DNA of 64,000 bases from Alitta virens (lineage: Eukaryota > Annelida > Polychaeta > Phyllodocida > Nereididae): positions 24,724,975 to 24,788,974 of the forward strand of contig OW028580.1 in assembly GCA_932294295.1 (NCBI GenBank). Reading direction: 5' to 3'. Positions 33,236 through 46,223 of the stretch are shown here, one piece after another; position 1 is the first letter of the stretch; every line of letters starts with the position of its first letter. Made by a program: the position numbers and the translations under genes. Below the pieces are notes generated by a model. That model had not been told where the DNA came from, made no database searches, and saw only the letters and a program-made list of their open reading frames with translations.

Positions 33236-33918
33236 CGGTTTTGCCGTAGTGAACCCATAGTATTACATAACGGCGACGTAACGCGCTTCCATGCTTGCAT
33301 GGCTCATCCGTGGCAAACTCCCGGGTGTCCAAAAAGTCCAAAAAGCCGGCGGGATACCCGTGAAAGCTGGCGGGTTACCCGTGAAAGCCGGCGGGTTACC
33401 CGTGAAATTCGGGGGGTTATTCGTCCTTAATTTTACCCGTAGTAAAGCCGGCGGCTTGTTCAGGGGTTCTACGGGCGACTCGCCGGCTTCCACGGGTAAC
33501 CGGCCGGCTTTTTGCTACCAGCGTAGGCAGGGAGGGGGGGGGGGGGGGGGGGGTTGTATATATACTTTAAAAGGCTGCTCTCTAATACTAGTCCGATTTT
33601 CGTCAAATAAAGACTGAATTGTAGTTTAAAGTATATATATACAACCCCCCCCCCCCTCCCTGCCTACGCTGACGCTGGTAGCAAAAAGCCGGCGGGTTAC
33701 CCGTGGAACTCGGCGGATTACTCCTACTACCCGTCGGCTTACTTCTAGGACCGGTAGAACCCATCGAATGACCCGTAGAATCCCCCGAGTGACCCGTAGA
33801 ACCCGCCGAGTGACCCGTAGGACTCTTTTTGCACCAGAATCCGTCGCCAACCCGGCGAAAAAAGCTGTTGCATAACCGTTATGTAGGCTAATACTACGGG
33901 TTCACTACGGCAAAACCG
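33236..33918. mobile_element. 0.68-kb G/C-rich palindromic element with poly-G and poly-C arms
   Basis: The left arm starts GGTTTTGCCGTAGTGAACCC and the right arm ends with its reverse complement. Inward, both arms carry tandem units on GCCGGCGGGTTACCCGTG, then TTTTGCTACCAGCG / CGCTGGTAGCAAAAA, AGGCAGGGAG + poly-G (33531-33553) against poly-C + CTCCCTGCCT, and GTTGTATATATACTTTAAA against its inverse (33625-33645). The loop is about 53 bp. It is flanked on the left by CCCCTTTCACACTTAGC, a sequence type common at the ends of non-autonomous DNA elements. Confidence 0.75.
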
Positions 33919-34734
33919 TCTAGAAAAAAAGTAGTCAATCTTTGTTGAGTAATTAAGTATACATGTATTGTAGTATATATTCATCTGTGTTTAACTTGTG
34001 TACAGTAACAGTGCTCAAACGAATATAGGGCCTACATGGGCAGTTGACAATTTATAATAAATAAAAAGTAAAATAAAGTGTGTTTAACAATACAATAATT
34101 TCAACATTAACCTTTATGATCAAATAGCAAATTGGGGTCACAAAAAAAGTCGAATCGACACATAAATTATGCCAATTATTTTTTTCATAGATAATTAAGG
34201 TAGTTGATGAGGAATAATATTTTATATATATTTGTATGCTATGCTAAACACAGAAATTTGCCAGTGTACTTCACAATTACATTTTACAATAATTATTTAA
34301 ATTTTCCTACATTATTCTTAAAATGTGTAAATTTATGCATGTCAATTGATGTATATGGGGGCCACCTGAAACTATATTTTAATACAGGCCTATATATATT
34401 TTTTAGTCCAATCTAAGGGGGTGGGACATGGCTGGGAACTTGGAGTAGTCAGTCACGTTCCTACTAAATTGTAATGTCAATTTTTACTCCTAGTTTTTTT
34501 CTAGAGTTTTGCTCATGAAAATGCCCCCTCCCCCCCCCCCCCCCCCCCCCCTCTGTCAAAAATTATTTTATTAATTAGCCCTTACCATGATTGAGTTAAT
34601 TTTGTTTCCAAAAGTGTTTATGAGTAGTTTCTTTGCTAGTACCTATAGTACCTACATATACCTACATTGCAATATTTTAAACACTCTAATATGGATGAAC
34701 CTCCCATACTGATATATTCTCCCACTAGAGGCGC

Positions 34735-34900
34735 ATGGTTTGTCAGGCAGACTAGCACGCCATCTGGTATGAAAATCTGAGTCGTGCATATAACCAATCA
34801 ATGCGCACGACACATTTGGGCGCCGTCGTGCATATAACCAATGAGTGTACACGACCCGTCGTGTATATAGCCATTCCGACCACAACAACACACACACAAA
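34735..34900. promoter_or_regulatory. CCAAT plus CGTGCA/CACGAC repeats upstream of the P450 gene, candidate promoter
   Basis: Three units of the type GTCGTGCATATAACCAATCA followed by TGCGCACGAC or TGTACACGAC lie 40-160 bp before the putative first ATG at 34936. The same motif family is found at 28618-28775. Reading it as a promoter rests on position and CCAAT boxes only. Confidence 0.35.
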
Positions 34901-34935
34901 CAAGACATGATTGATTGTGATCATGATCAATAAAA

Positions 34936-37900
34936 ATGGTGACAGGTGCGAATGAAAGTAACTAAATCGACTTGCATGAAGTGTTGAGGTCTTGACGTAT
35001 TACAGACATAAGTCAGCCGTCAGGTAATTAACTTAATTCGCATTTACCACTGTTCATTGGCACTATATGAGACTTCAGTATGACTTCAAGACTTATCAAG
35101 TTTATTGATCAAGAAGAACTCAGAACTTGCATCTTTTAATTCTGAATTAGCCTATTATGGCACACGTGTGCATTATGCAAATGTGGATATTCCAAAATGA
35201 CATGTATACTTGTTAAAGAATTTTCCAAAGTCAAGTGTACATGTAAATTGATTCAGCCATTCTGATAACAATGGTTATACATTGATCATTGTTGATATAA
35301 CAATTTAACTAACATGCTTTATAGCTATGTTGCAAAAAAAAAAGTTCATGACCTTGACACAAAAATTAATTTATGGGTACATAATTAAATGCCCAATAAA
35401 GTGCAAATCATAATAAGGGCATACCTTTTTACAATAATCTAACTAACTGCTCTTGAATGCTACATTAATAATTTTGGAATTAAATAGTGATTGATAACAT
35501 TTGTCTTCTTTCAGGTATGAGCAAAACCAAAGCTGTCCCTGGGAGTGCAGGCCTCACAGTAGTTGGTGATAAGTCTCTAGAATTCTACAAGGATGCTATC
35601 GGCTTTGCAGACAAAAGAATAAAACAAACTAAGTCCAGAATATTTTTGTCTCGGCTCTTGAACAAACCAACAGTATTCATAGCATCAAATAGAGGAGTGC
35701 AACAATTGCTGAATGGTAATTTATCAATATGGGCTTGTGACTTCAACTTACTTTAGAACTCTAATCTTACAATTTCTTTTAATTGGCCAGATATGATGTT
35801 AACTTTATTGAATTTCTTCATTATTAGTTGCAGATAGTTCTGGTCATGTTGATCTCGGATATGCAGCATTAATGCAACCAGTTTTTGGTGACAACTTGCT
35901 TTTTGAAAACCGTAAGTTTCTTCAAGAAAATGTTTTTGTTTAAGTATTTTTTAGGATTAATTAGTTAGGCCTTATTCTCTATAATAGTCACAGCAATAGT
36001 GGTCTTTTAAACAATTGTAGTCAATTTATGGTAAGAAATGTCATTTCATATACACAGCAGGTACATGCATGGTTTATGTCTGTTATTTGTAAGCTTGTGA
36101 TTGTGACCATTTTACATACATGCATCTTTCTTGGTCTATGCAATTTAATAATATGTTAACATATTTGCTCAATTTGCATATTTTTATAGAAGAGGAAGCT
36201 ATAAGACTAAGAGGTCTTCTGCAAAAGCTGCTCCAACAACAAACTAGCCCAGATTTCCAGGACATTATCTCCAGGTATAATATTTCTGTTGTTATTGAGA
36301 AATACATGAAACTAATTTACAAACATATTATTATTTTGTTGTGTTTTTTATTACAGAATTACAGCTCAAGAACTTGAATCTATTTCTAATGAGTAAGTAA
36401 ATTATTTTCATGCCATGACAATTTTATTTTTGCAGGTTTTCTGTTTGATAGTGTATGCATAGATTTCTAAACTTGAATGAAATGAAGCCACGAAAATACA
36501 AATGTACCATATTTTTAAACTCTTAATTATGGAAAATTTTATGAGATTTCAGAGTTATTGACCTATTTGCTTTGAGCTCTATGTAAACATATTTTAAAAG
36601 TGTGCAAACATTTGTTTCTCTACTTTATTTTTAGAATTAAACTGAGCTAATTTTGTTATTTCAAATATTGCAGAGACAACATCTGTCCCTATGACGTCTG
36701 CAAACGACTCTCCACTAAGATTTGCCTGAGCATATTTCTGAATATTGATTTTGAAAAGAATCATGATCTCGCTGAAGATATAACAAAACTCACCACAGAA
36801 CATTGGCATGGTGAATACTACTTGTTGTGCATTAATGATGTTTTAAGTACTAAAGTTGTCTGAAATTTTGCATAGAATATTCCTGTGAAGTATTCAGCAC
36901 AACTACGCTATAGCGCGCTATCTTGTATGCTATCTCGTAGCAATTAATGTTCATGTATTGGATATACCACATGTCAGACACCAAGAAAGTATGTGGTACA
37001 TATAGATGGGACTGTAATTTATAAATTAAGGACTTTTGCTTTTTTTACAACATCTACTTAAAAGTCCTTTCCAGGTCAGTCATGAACCAGGGCACACTTT
37101 TAAATAAATAACCTTAACTGCAGTACTTTAATTAAACGAGGTATTCAATTAAAAAAAAATTAAATTTCAGGAATCATATCTGTTCCTTTCAACTGGAAAG
37201 TTCCCATGTCATCCAGCTCCTCAGGGTTTTCTCGAGCTATTGAAGCAAAGGTATTTATCCATTTATAATTACTTAAATTTCCGAATTCAGTTGTAAGAAT
37301 TCACATTTTTTAGTATTAACTCCACAGTGTACATGCCTGGAAACCCGCAATCAAAAAAAAAAAAGGGGGAAAAAAACAAGTTATCTCATTATTACTAAAA
37401 CAGTTCTGCTAGTGTCATGAGCAGCTTTACCCACACCTCTAACCATTCGGCCACAAAGGATATCCCTCCTAGCCAAGTGCTAGAAGGTGGGATCACTGCT
37501 GAGGCACCGGGACACTACATCACATCCCCCATACTTTCTTGCGATTTTGACTAACATCACAAGTCAAACATCGCAATTCTATTTATATACCCCCTGTGAG
37601 CGGGATTCGAACTGCCTACCCTGGCCTTCAACCCCTAATTCATGCTCACAGAGGTGCCCGGATTGTGTCCACCATGTCATGAGCAGCTTTACCCACACCT
37701 CTAACCATTCGGCCACAAAGGATATCCCTTCTAGCCAAGTGCTAGAAGGTGGGGTCACTGCTGAGGCACCGGGACACTACATCACACTAGGGCCTAAATT
37801 TCCAACAGTGGAGAAAAATTCTCAAATTAAGACCACTTAATTTGACTCAGCAGGTCTGGTCTTAGGACAACATAAGGAAGCAAGCAGGGGCGGCAGCATA

Positions 37901-39931
37901 TCTTTTTCTGATGAGGGGACTTCAATTGTTATTAACGTAAGAAGCCTAAAGGGCACTTCAATTTTACTGGACCAAAAAGTGAGTGGGGGGAGGGGGGGGG
38001 GGACGTGACTCCAGTGCCACCGCCCCTGACAGCAAGGCCTGAGTATAGGCTCCACAGATCTGTATACTAGCCATGCCAATTGCTTGCACTAAGCAAACAA
38101 AAGTCTATGGTCTCTACTGTACATGTACTGTATCATTTTCAGAAAGCATTATTGAAAGTGATTCATGAACAGTTATGCCAGACATCAGAAGGTTTTCCAA
38201 AGTTGATCAAGGATGCGGGATTTGCATCAGAAGAAGAGGCTGCTAATCACCTCTTGCTTTTCACAGCAGCATTAGTTCCGAAGGCTTTGGCGTCTATTCT
38301 CTCATCGTTCATTCTCGCAGTTGGCTCTCGTGTAAGTGTACCATGGAGATCTTTGAGTGATAATGCAGTATCCAATGAAAACAAGGACACCTTATAAAAG
38401 AATGTCATATTTTTCAACGTAATGAATAATATCTTCTTACAGTTTATTACTATATTTAATGTAAGCAAAAATGGGCTTTGTCGATGCTACAAAAGAAAAA
38501 CTATTTAGAATTATTCAATTGTGAAATTACTCAACACTTTGATGAAATAGGTTTGAGGTTTAATCACTGTCATTAAATACTGTAATAATGAATTGAGACA
38601 TCTCAATCATATTAATATTTAAGTGAATTATTGCTGTTTAGATCATATATACATAATGTAAGATAAGATAAAAAACTTAATTTATTTGAACTTGTCATGA
38701 TTGACGAACGTTGAAAGGTGCCAGTTTAAGTGAAAAATTATGTCTAATTATAGTTTGTTCATTTTGCAGCCAATAATTCAGAATAATGCCAGAAGTTCTG
38801 AAGAATATCTCGCATGTATTTTGTTGGAAGTTCAGCGATTGTGGCCTCCATTCGTTGGAGGTCGGAGGCTTGTTAGACAGGTAAGAAGGTATTTACAATA
38901 ACATTTCCAAGTGATCCCCCCTCTCCATACTTTTAAATGGAAGAGCCCTAAATTTATATTTATGAAGAGGTTAATGAATGTCATATATATATTTATATAT
39001 ATATATACTAAATTGTTTCAGTGCCTATTTGCCTGTAAATTTTCAATTTATAATCAGATAACTTGTTTGATTCTTGCAGTGGGAAAAACGCTGTACCCCA
39101 GAGAAATATCTTTTTTTTCCAGTGCCGAATTAGTTTCAGTTAAAATGGGGAGATATTTTACCTCCACTGGGGTTTTGAACCCAGGGCCCTTAGTTTATGG
39201 CACCTAATCACCAGCACTAGAGGCGACACTAATTCAGCAGTTGAAGAAAAACATATTTCTCTAAATTTATTTATTTTTGGTCAGGATATTGAGATTGAAG
39301 GTTACAAAATCGCAGCTGGATCTGCAATGATGTATCTTACGTGGCATGCTCACAGAGACCCATTGGCTTTTTTTGAGCCAGATGAGTTTGTTCCTAGCAG
39401 ATGGAAAAATTGGTTTGTATACATTGAATTTTTTTTTCAAAATTGGACTTCTATGCATGACGTTTACTGTCCTAATTAGGAAAATAATTACGAGAAACCA
39501 TTCAGATGCCTTCAGAATTTAGCATAATTTTTGTGATGCTCAATGGTTATTCCTTTCTTTTCAGTGATGAAAAAATGAAAAGTCAATTATTTTTATATGG
39601 AGGTGGGCCCAGGTGTTGCATAGGTCAGCAATTAGTGTCAATGATTTTAAAGGTATCTGTCTTTACTTTCATACTCTTAATCAAAATGTTGTCACCAAGT
39701 GACATGCTTCCACTGTTATGCTTCCCCTAAACTTAAAGATGGAATAGCAAAATTAATGAATAATACCTTATTTAATTGTCCTTTCCTTTTTTTTCATTCC
39801 AGACAATTTCCTCAGGGTTTCTGGAGAAATTCTCATGGCAAAACAAAGAAGGTGCTCAAAATGAAAACATTAAAGTCCTGCCAGTTTTACGACGGGTTAA
39901 TGAAGTCACCGTTGAGTTACAAAAAATATGA
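34936..39931 (+). CDS. Cytochrome P450 with a non-canonical I-helix (orphan family)
   Basis: Exons: 34936-34945 (tentative start), 35515-35715, 35828-35911, 36190-36274, 36357-36392, 36674-36810, 37171-37250, 38143-38331, 38770-38880, 39285-39412, 39565-39652, 39803-39931 (TGA). All junctions keep phase; from the ATG at 35517 it gives 421 aa. K-helix ExxR is EVQR in LLEVQRLWPP; the PERF-like motif is DEFVPSRW; the heme loop is YGGGPRCCIG with the axial Cys second of the pair. The I-helix reads NHLLLFTAALVPKALAS, so the AGxDT oxygen-activating motif is absent. There is no N-terminal membrane anchor, and the chain between I and K helices is about 20 residues short. The N-terminus (VPGSAGLTVVGD...FIASN) and the EEEAANHLLLF segment recall the CYP74 clan (allene oxide synthase-like), while the heme loop is like the CYP26/CYP51 type. 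Activity on hydroperoxides without O2 is an inference. Confidence 0.85.
37413..37786 (-). mobile_element. tRNA-derived SINE with partial tandem duplication, in a P450 intron
   Basis: On the minus strand TGGCCGAATGGTTAGAGGTG is box A and GGCAGTTCGAATCCCGCTC is box B, about 90 bp apart as in a tRNA with a long variable arm (Ser/Leu-like) or with an insertion. A 111-bp segment (TGTCATGAGCAGCTTTACCC to CACTACATCACA) is present twice, at 37413-37523 and 37675-37786. Confidence 0.55.
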
Positions 39932-40354
39932 TTACAGAACTTCAAAACTGGACAATATATTCTCAACACCAAATGTAGTCAGTTATACTTGACACATGTT
40001 TAGTTAGTAGCTATATATCAATCATTCCTCTATGTTTAATTTTAATGCACTGCACTCCGGTATTATTTTATACATTTGCTTGATATATAGCCAGATACCT
40101 CATACTTTACATTAGTTCTTTTTCAAACATTTTATTCTACATTTTTATTTTATGCAATGATTTATGACATCATCTGAGTCACCCCTATTATGTCAATTGT
40201 TTTATCATGTAATCTTTTTACCCATCCGTACAGTTTTATCATAATTGCTTCGTTTACAAGCAAATATAATCTGAGTGACACATGTCTCTTTTCTCATTTT
40301 TAATGAAATACACCATCAATGATACGATTTCGGTCAAAAGTTATACTAAGTCTA

Positions 40355-40671
40355 AAGGGGCGTTCACACTATAACATATTAGACCTACGTACGACTACGT
40401 ACGTCAAAACTTGGCTATACGTGCTCACACGTGGCTCTATTAATCACATATAACTTATTTCTACGAGCGTACTTGGGGCAATAGTACACCACTCGCCGGA
40501 CGTCCGTCTTCTTGTCTGCGGGGGGATTTTTTACGAGTGTTCCAGTTTGGACGTGAGCACATACGGATGGACAATAGCTATGTATGGACGTATGTAGAAC
40601 GTATGTAGAAGGTACAACCAGGAGTGAACGCAACCAGGAGTGAACTACGAAATAGTGTGAACGCCCCTTAA
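40355..40671. mobile_element. 317-bp MITE with AAGGGGCGTTCACACTAT ends
   Basis: Left end AAAGGGGCGTTCACACTAT, right end ATAGTGTGAACGCCCCTTA, inverted. The interior has many TACGTAC/ACGTATG words (GACCTACGTACGACTACGTA) and no ORF of note. Confidence 0.75.
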
Positions 40672-41098
40672 GAGGTGATCCATTACTTTCCTTCAATTGG
40701 ACACCAAACAAAATATGACTATATATGTTACAACGTATTCATAATAAAAACAATGGGCACAGGAAAATTCCATTGTAACAGAGGCTTTTATTCACTCATA
40801 TTGAGTCATAAATTCATTAGAGCATGATATACAAACTGTCATGTCAGGGCTGTCATAACATACACCATATATGAAACCCATGCATTTGGTGTCCGTCTCA
40901 TTCTTTATGTTTTGAGTATTTTCTTTACATTGTCTTCTTATGCATAGACAATTATATACTGTAGAATACATCTTTGATCTTTTAATGGCCGAATCTCAAG
41001 ATTCACTACTCCGTAAGTTGGCAACTCTGCGTAGGCTTATCACAGCAACTCTTCGATCATTTTACATGTAGTTTCAGGTTGTTGCATCTAAAGTTAGG

Positions 41099-41180
41099 AC
41101 CCAGACAACTTGCCAAGTTGGCCCGACGTTATCTGGGTGAAGCGAGGCCAATGTCGAGCTGACATAACATGCTATTGGGG
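41099..41180. mobile_element. Degraded CCCAGATAGC-family MITE
   Basis: Shares GCCAATGTCGAGCTGA and a CATGCTATTGGG/CCCAGACAAC end pair with the copy at 549-668. Confidence 0.4.
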
Positions 41181-43446
41181 TAGGGGTTAGCAAAGAAAAA
41201 CAAATTAGGGCCTCCCCTTCTCAATATTTCTCCTAATTTTATAATCTTGATCTGCTGTTTTTGAATTAAAGTATCCTACAGACTGTATTATATTTTTTGC
41301 CAGCCTTAGCACTCATCTTTCTATATTTGATGAGCATTTTAAAAAACTTAGTAGCCAACTCCTTGTTTATATGTAGTTGCACAGCCCTTAGATGTACCAC
41401 ATATTCAGACATTATTATTAGTAATGTACAAACAAGGCAGCTAGGTGTAGGGAAGCACCACAACAATTATAAGAATTCATGTTGAATCAAATGTTAATAA
41501 TATTAAGACTGTTATAATAAAACTAATTTTATGCACATCGAACTCCACTTGAATACTGCTGTTACAGTTTAATTTTGTCTACGTGAATGCTGTAAATTAA
41601 CAAAATGACAATGGTGTATAGTGGTTCTTACAATTCTGCCAATAATGAATCTTTTAATTACTTTGAGATATATATTTATATCAGATGTATCAAAATTTAT
41701 ATAATTTTTATACCGTTTCAAGAACCTTATTTTCATATATAACCCTACTATGCAATAACACCAAATAAAGCTCAAATAGTGACTGTTAATTTTGTGTCTG
41801 TTATATTTAAGGCAAGATTTAACAATGCATGTGCTAGTCAGTGGTGCATTCGGAGAGATGAGGGACATGCTACTTTAATAGCTTGCACCAAAAATAAAAT
41901 TAAGATAACATTTCTGATGGCACCACATTATGCCACAGTTCTCGTCTGTTGTGGTAATCCCTCTTTTTTTTTCTAAATTAAGAAAAATACTGGTAAACCA
42001 GCCTCCCCCTCCCCTCTTTTTCAAAAACCCTCCTGTCCGCCCCCACCACACATTTAAATGGAACAGCCCTTAGCCATTGTGTCATTGCACATTAAACGGG
42101 TCGACACTGTTACACTACATTTAGTAAACAATAATAATATGAGTAATTACCATATTAGCTTATATTATTGTACATCTTCAACTGAATATCACACTGCACG
42201 AGAGCATTAAAAACAAATATCAAAACTTCTATTAAACAATCAATGTGTATTGACAGCAATAAAATATTATGGTTGCGTACAGACACTATTGGGCTAACAC
42301 CAGCACCCAAAAACAGGTACACCCCAAATCAGCAAAATTTGTCACCCTTGAAACTCCCAAAATTATGCAATCGCAGCTTATAAACTGAATGATTTTGTGT
42401 AACTAAACGTGTACATCATTAGTAATGTTCTAATACCACAACGATCCACAAATACCCAGTTTAGCTGCACTTTTTCAAGGTGGCAAATTTTACTGATGCG
42501 CAGTGTATAATCCACTAAAATTAATACCATGAACATTTTTGACCACTAAAATGCCTTTTGGAAGAACAGAAAATTTTCCACAACCTTTATAATAGATAAA
42601 GCTTTCCATCTGATCATGCAATTGGCAAACACAAATTTACATGCATATTACAAGTACTTCACAATGAACTATATTTATGAATATCCCTTTCACAGGGTTA
42701 CAATTCATATTGTTGAAAGCTAAAATATCACTATTTCATGCTAATTAATAGCTACGTTTCATATTCGTGGTATATAAATATTATCAATGTACAAATTAAA
42801 GCCTACCTTTTCTGTTACAGCTACAGTAAATAAATTTATGAAACAATTGCACAAAAATTATACTCGATCTCAGAACATTGAAAGATTAATTTTGCTCTAC
42901 CAGGGGCACCTTAAGAATTCACAGGCACTAATTCATGAAGCTTCAGATTCCTGAAGCATGATATCATTTGATATCATTTGATATGGCTGGACGATGAAAC
43001 TAAAGAGGTCAAATTTATGTACAATTACTCATGTTGTAGGGCAACAAAACTTTTTACAGAGTGAAGAAATTTCAGAATTAAGACCATCAGATTCTACACT
43101 TCAGATGACATTCAGTGAGCCCCAAAAAAAGTGGTTCTAATTGTATGGTCCCTATTTTTATAAACCTTTCTTGAGGCTATCCATTTACATAACAAAGCTG
43201 TTCCAATATACACAATTGTGTCCGAAACTTTTTTTTTTTTCTCAGACTACATATTTTTGTAATCTCATAATTTTGACAGAGCACCATAAAAACTTCTGAA
43301 TTTACAGACAAAAATTAGCAGCATCATATGATATAATTTTTTAACTGTACGGCAGAGGGAGTACAAAAAAACGTCATTCCTGAATTTGTACAATCAGAAA
43401 CACAAATCAAAGGCACCTTTATGATATTCTAATTATACATCTCCAT

Positions 43447-46223
43447 TCAAGTGATAAGACAAACATCAAGCACACAGAAAGTAGCCCGGCAAGTCGGACA
43501 AGGACTTCGACCTGACATCCATGCAGAAGGTTCATCCTGAGGCTGACGACTTGCGAACCACTTTCCCATACAGTCCTGACACCACATGGGTCGGCAATAG
43601 CACTGACGGCATTCACCATCTTCCAAGGCATCACAGTGTTTTTGCAGCTTCACATCAGCAGTTTTGACCATACAGCCTACACATGAATCCACTTCCTAAA
43701 GAAAGATAATACACTCCATTAATTGAAAGGTGCAATACTACACAGAATAATATATATTATAACCCACCTAATTATACAAGGCCAGGGGCGGGTTCAGGAA
43801 TTTGTGAAAGGAGGGGGATTCGCAGTAATAGAGAAAACTTGAGGTGAAGCCCGTCTAAGGCCATACACCCCCCTGTCTCTGCTCGGGACCCTTGAATCGT
43901 CAGGGTCCCTGAAAACTCCAAGTGACCTACATTTCTAGATCACTACCCACGTACTATGTATTGCTGACCAAACTAATTAGTTCCATGTTCGCCGCTCTAG
44001 ATTGCTTCGAAAACAGCGTATAATATCCTTATTCCGGCAGTTTTGTATTCGTTGTATGGAATGGCACACTTTGGAATCAAGGATCATAGGTCAAAAGTGC
44101 CTGAGTTAGTTGTGCGGGACATTTGGTGAGTTGCTCTCAATTAGATTCTGTAGACCCTCACTGTGCTCTGCAATTTAACATCACTATAGATGGCGCAAGT
44201 ATCGACTTGTAGACAGTGCCATCACACTGTAATTTGGCCTTCAAAAAGGGGGGCCCCCTGCGCCCCTTCTAAATCCACCTACAGCTGTATGTAAAAATAT
44301 GTCTCACCATTATTAAATACAACTACCAAATAATAGCACAGATGATCCCAGCTATTATATACATATATTGCAAATAAAGCTGGCTGGCAATTTTCCTTTT
44401 TCCCAACCTGTAAGCACTCAGGAATGTTAATAATAATGCTTGATAAGAGCTTTTACCATGTTTTCTGGTACAATGAAGACTGGATTATGTGCCAGCTGTT
44501 CTCGAAATGCATCCAAGAACCTCTCACTAAGGGACTGTTGTATTACTATGTTCCGAGCATTCCTCACTGGACTTGACAATTTCTCTCGAAGGTCCCCATA
44601 TTCTAGGGCATTCAGCCTGGAAATAACATGATAATCATAACAAATTTAGTACAATGTCAAAAAATGTTTGTTTTAAGATGGTTGTGTGTGTTTATTTTTT
44701 TTGAGGACTTCAGATAGCAAACATTTTACCAGGCCTGAGCATAAGCAAAAAGATGGTAACCCACACATCGTTCTCCTGAAAATGTGCCTAGGTAACTGCA
44801 AAAAATGCCAGGTGGCAGCGCAAAAGGTTGCAACTAGGGCAAGGCGAACGAATTTGCGTTCACAGCATTTCAGTTTAAGGCAACCTCCAGGAGAACGAAA
44901 CGATCGTTCGCCTGTTAAGCTCAGGCCTGTTTTACTGTTTACTGGTCATATCACACCCAATTAAATACTCGAGTAGCATATTAACAACTAACAATATATT
45001 TCAAACTTGAAGTGTTAAACCATGCAAGATTTGGTGTAAAATTATGGAGGTAGATTCACCTGATTCAATAAAATAAGACTCACCTGATCTGAAATGGTTG
45101 TACTCTTGGATTTAGACTCTCTACTCTAATATTGAGATACTGAACACCAACATTGCTTTCTGGGGTAAAGTCATGGTGATCAGCCCTGTCTAGCGTCAAT
45201 ATTACATCTCCTTGGTGTGCAGCATGTACAAAGTAAGCAGATGTCTTCAACACCCATGAGTCTGTGACATACATGCGTCTACCAGGAATGCCAGTCATGA
45301 ACTTATCCACTCGGCGAAATTCCACATTTATAGAAGAAGCTACAGAAGCCCATGTGCTGTTTGCTGTTGCAAGATATGAGAGTCGACGGGAAATAGGATG
45401 ATTGCTCCAGCCCTTCTGAGACCAGTAAAACACCATGGCGCCCACAACAATAGGCAAGGTGAAAACGACAATGAATATTAGCTGCCATCTGGATGATGCA
45501 TTCCACGGAGGAAAAAGATTCAAGTGAGGTTGCATGAAGGCCATCATTGCGTAGTAACCTATGTATGAAGAACAACAATACAGAGAATCATAACATTGTC
45601 ACCTATTGACAGTTGGGCCCAAAATTTAACATGTATACACTCGTGTAAAATTTCCACAACAGGGCCGTAGCCTGGGAAAAACTCTGGGGGGGGGGGGGGG
45701 GGGGGCAGTTTGGTCAATACACCAAAATTGTGATGTTCTGATGACTTCCTTGACCACATGTACTATATCCGGCCCCACATAATAAAATAAAATTATGAAT
45801 CATCCCTTTCAGAGACATAAGGAAACTGGTCAAAGTTATGGAATTTAACGAATGTTGATTATATATATATATGAAAACATGCAGTAATTGAACTTTATGT
45901 ACTTTAAATAATTCTAATACAATGATAGATGATCTAAAAAAATAGAAAGAGTACTGGCTAAATCTACCTAATGGAAGTAGTGAGTGAATGACAGCAGTGC
46001 AGGTTGTTCTGCGGATGTGGTAGTAAATAAAGTTCATGTTTTCACTGCCTAGGCACGGAGCTAAGAGATTCTGAACTGTCAGACCAGCTGACACAAATTC
46101 TGTAGGAGGGGCAACGAAGCACCCTGCCAACAAGACGTAAACAATGCTAATAATTATGTCCATGGACGCCATTTCGTCCTCGTCCACGGCGTAAGAAGGC
46201 CCAAAATTGTCGTCAAAGTCCAT
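43447..46223 (-). CDS. TMEM129: TMEM129, ER membrane RING-type E3 ubiquitin ligase
   Basis: Four exons on the minus strand: 46223-45968, 45558-45084, 44616-44457, 43695-43447 (TAA); phases match and give 379 aa, close to the vertebrate length. The N-terminus has the conserved FVSAGLTVQNLLAPCLGSEN and HSLLPLG; exon 2 has a membrane span (IFIVVFTLPIVVGAMVFYW) and INVEFRRVDKFMTGIPGRR; exon 4 holds the Cys-rich atypical RING (GCMVKTADVKL, GECRQCYCRPMWCQDCMGKW, SPCPTCRATFCVLDVC). In mammals this ligase works with Derlin-1 in ER-associated degradation, and human cytomegalovirus US11 exploits it. All RING cysteines visible in the family appear retained. The ATG at 46223 precedes an acidic extension before the conserved first membrane segment. 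Confidence 0.95.

Larger units (their letters stand above)
39932..43446. other. Intergenic region between convergent P450 and TMEM129 genes
   Basis: Holds the 3' UTRs and two MITEs, described separately. No further exon chain was found. A short tandem TGATATCATT repeat is at 42959-42985. Confidence 0.5.

Noticed and set aside
33263..33850. Overlapping ORFs on both strands with repetitive Gly/Pro or Arg/Val content
   Set aside because: They are translations of the tandem units in the palindromic element at 33236-33918.
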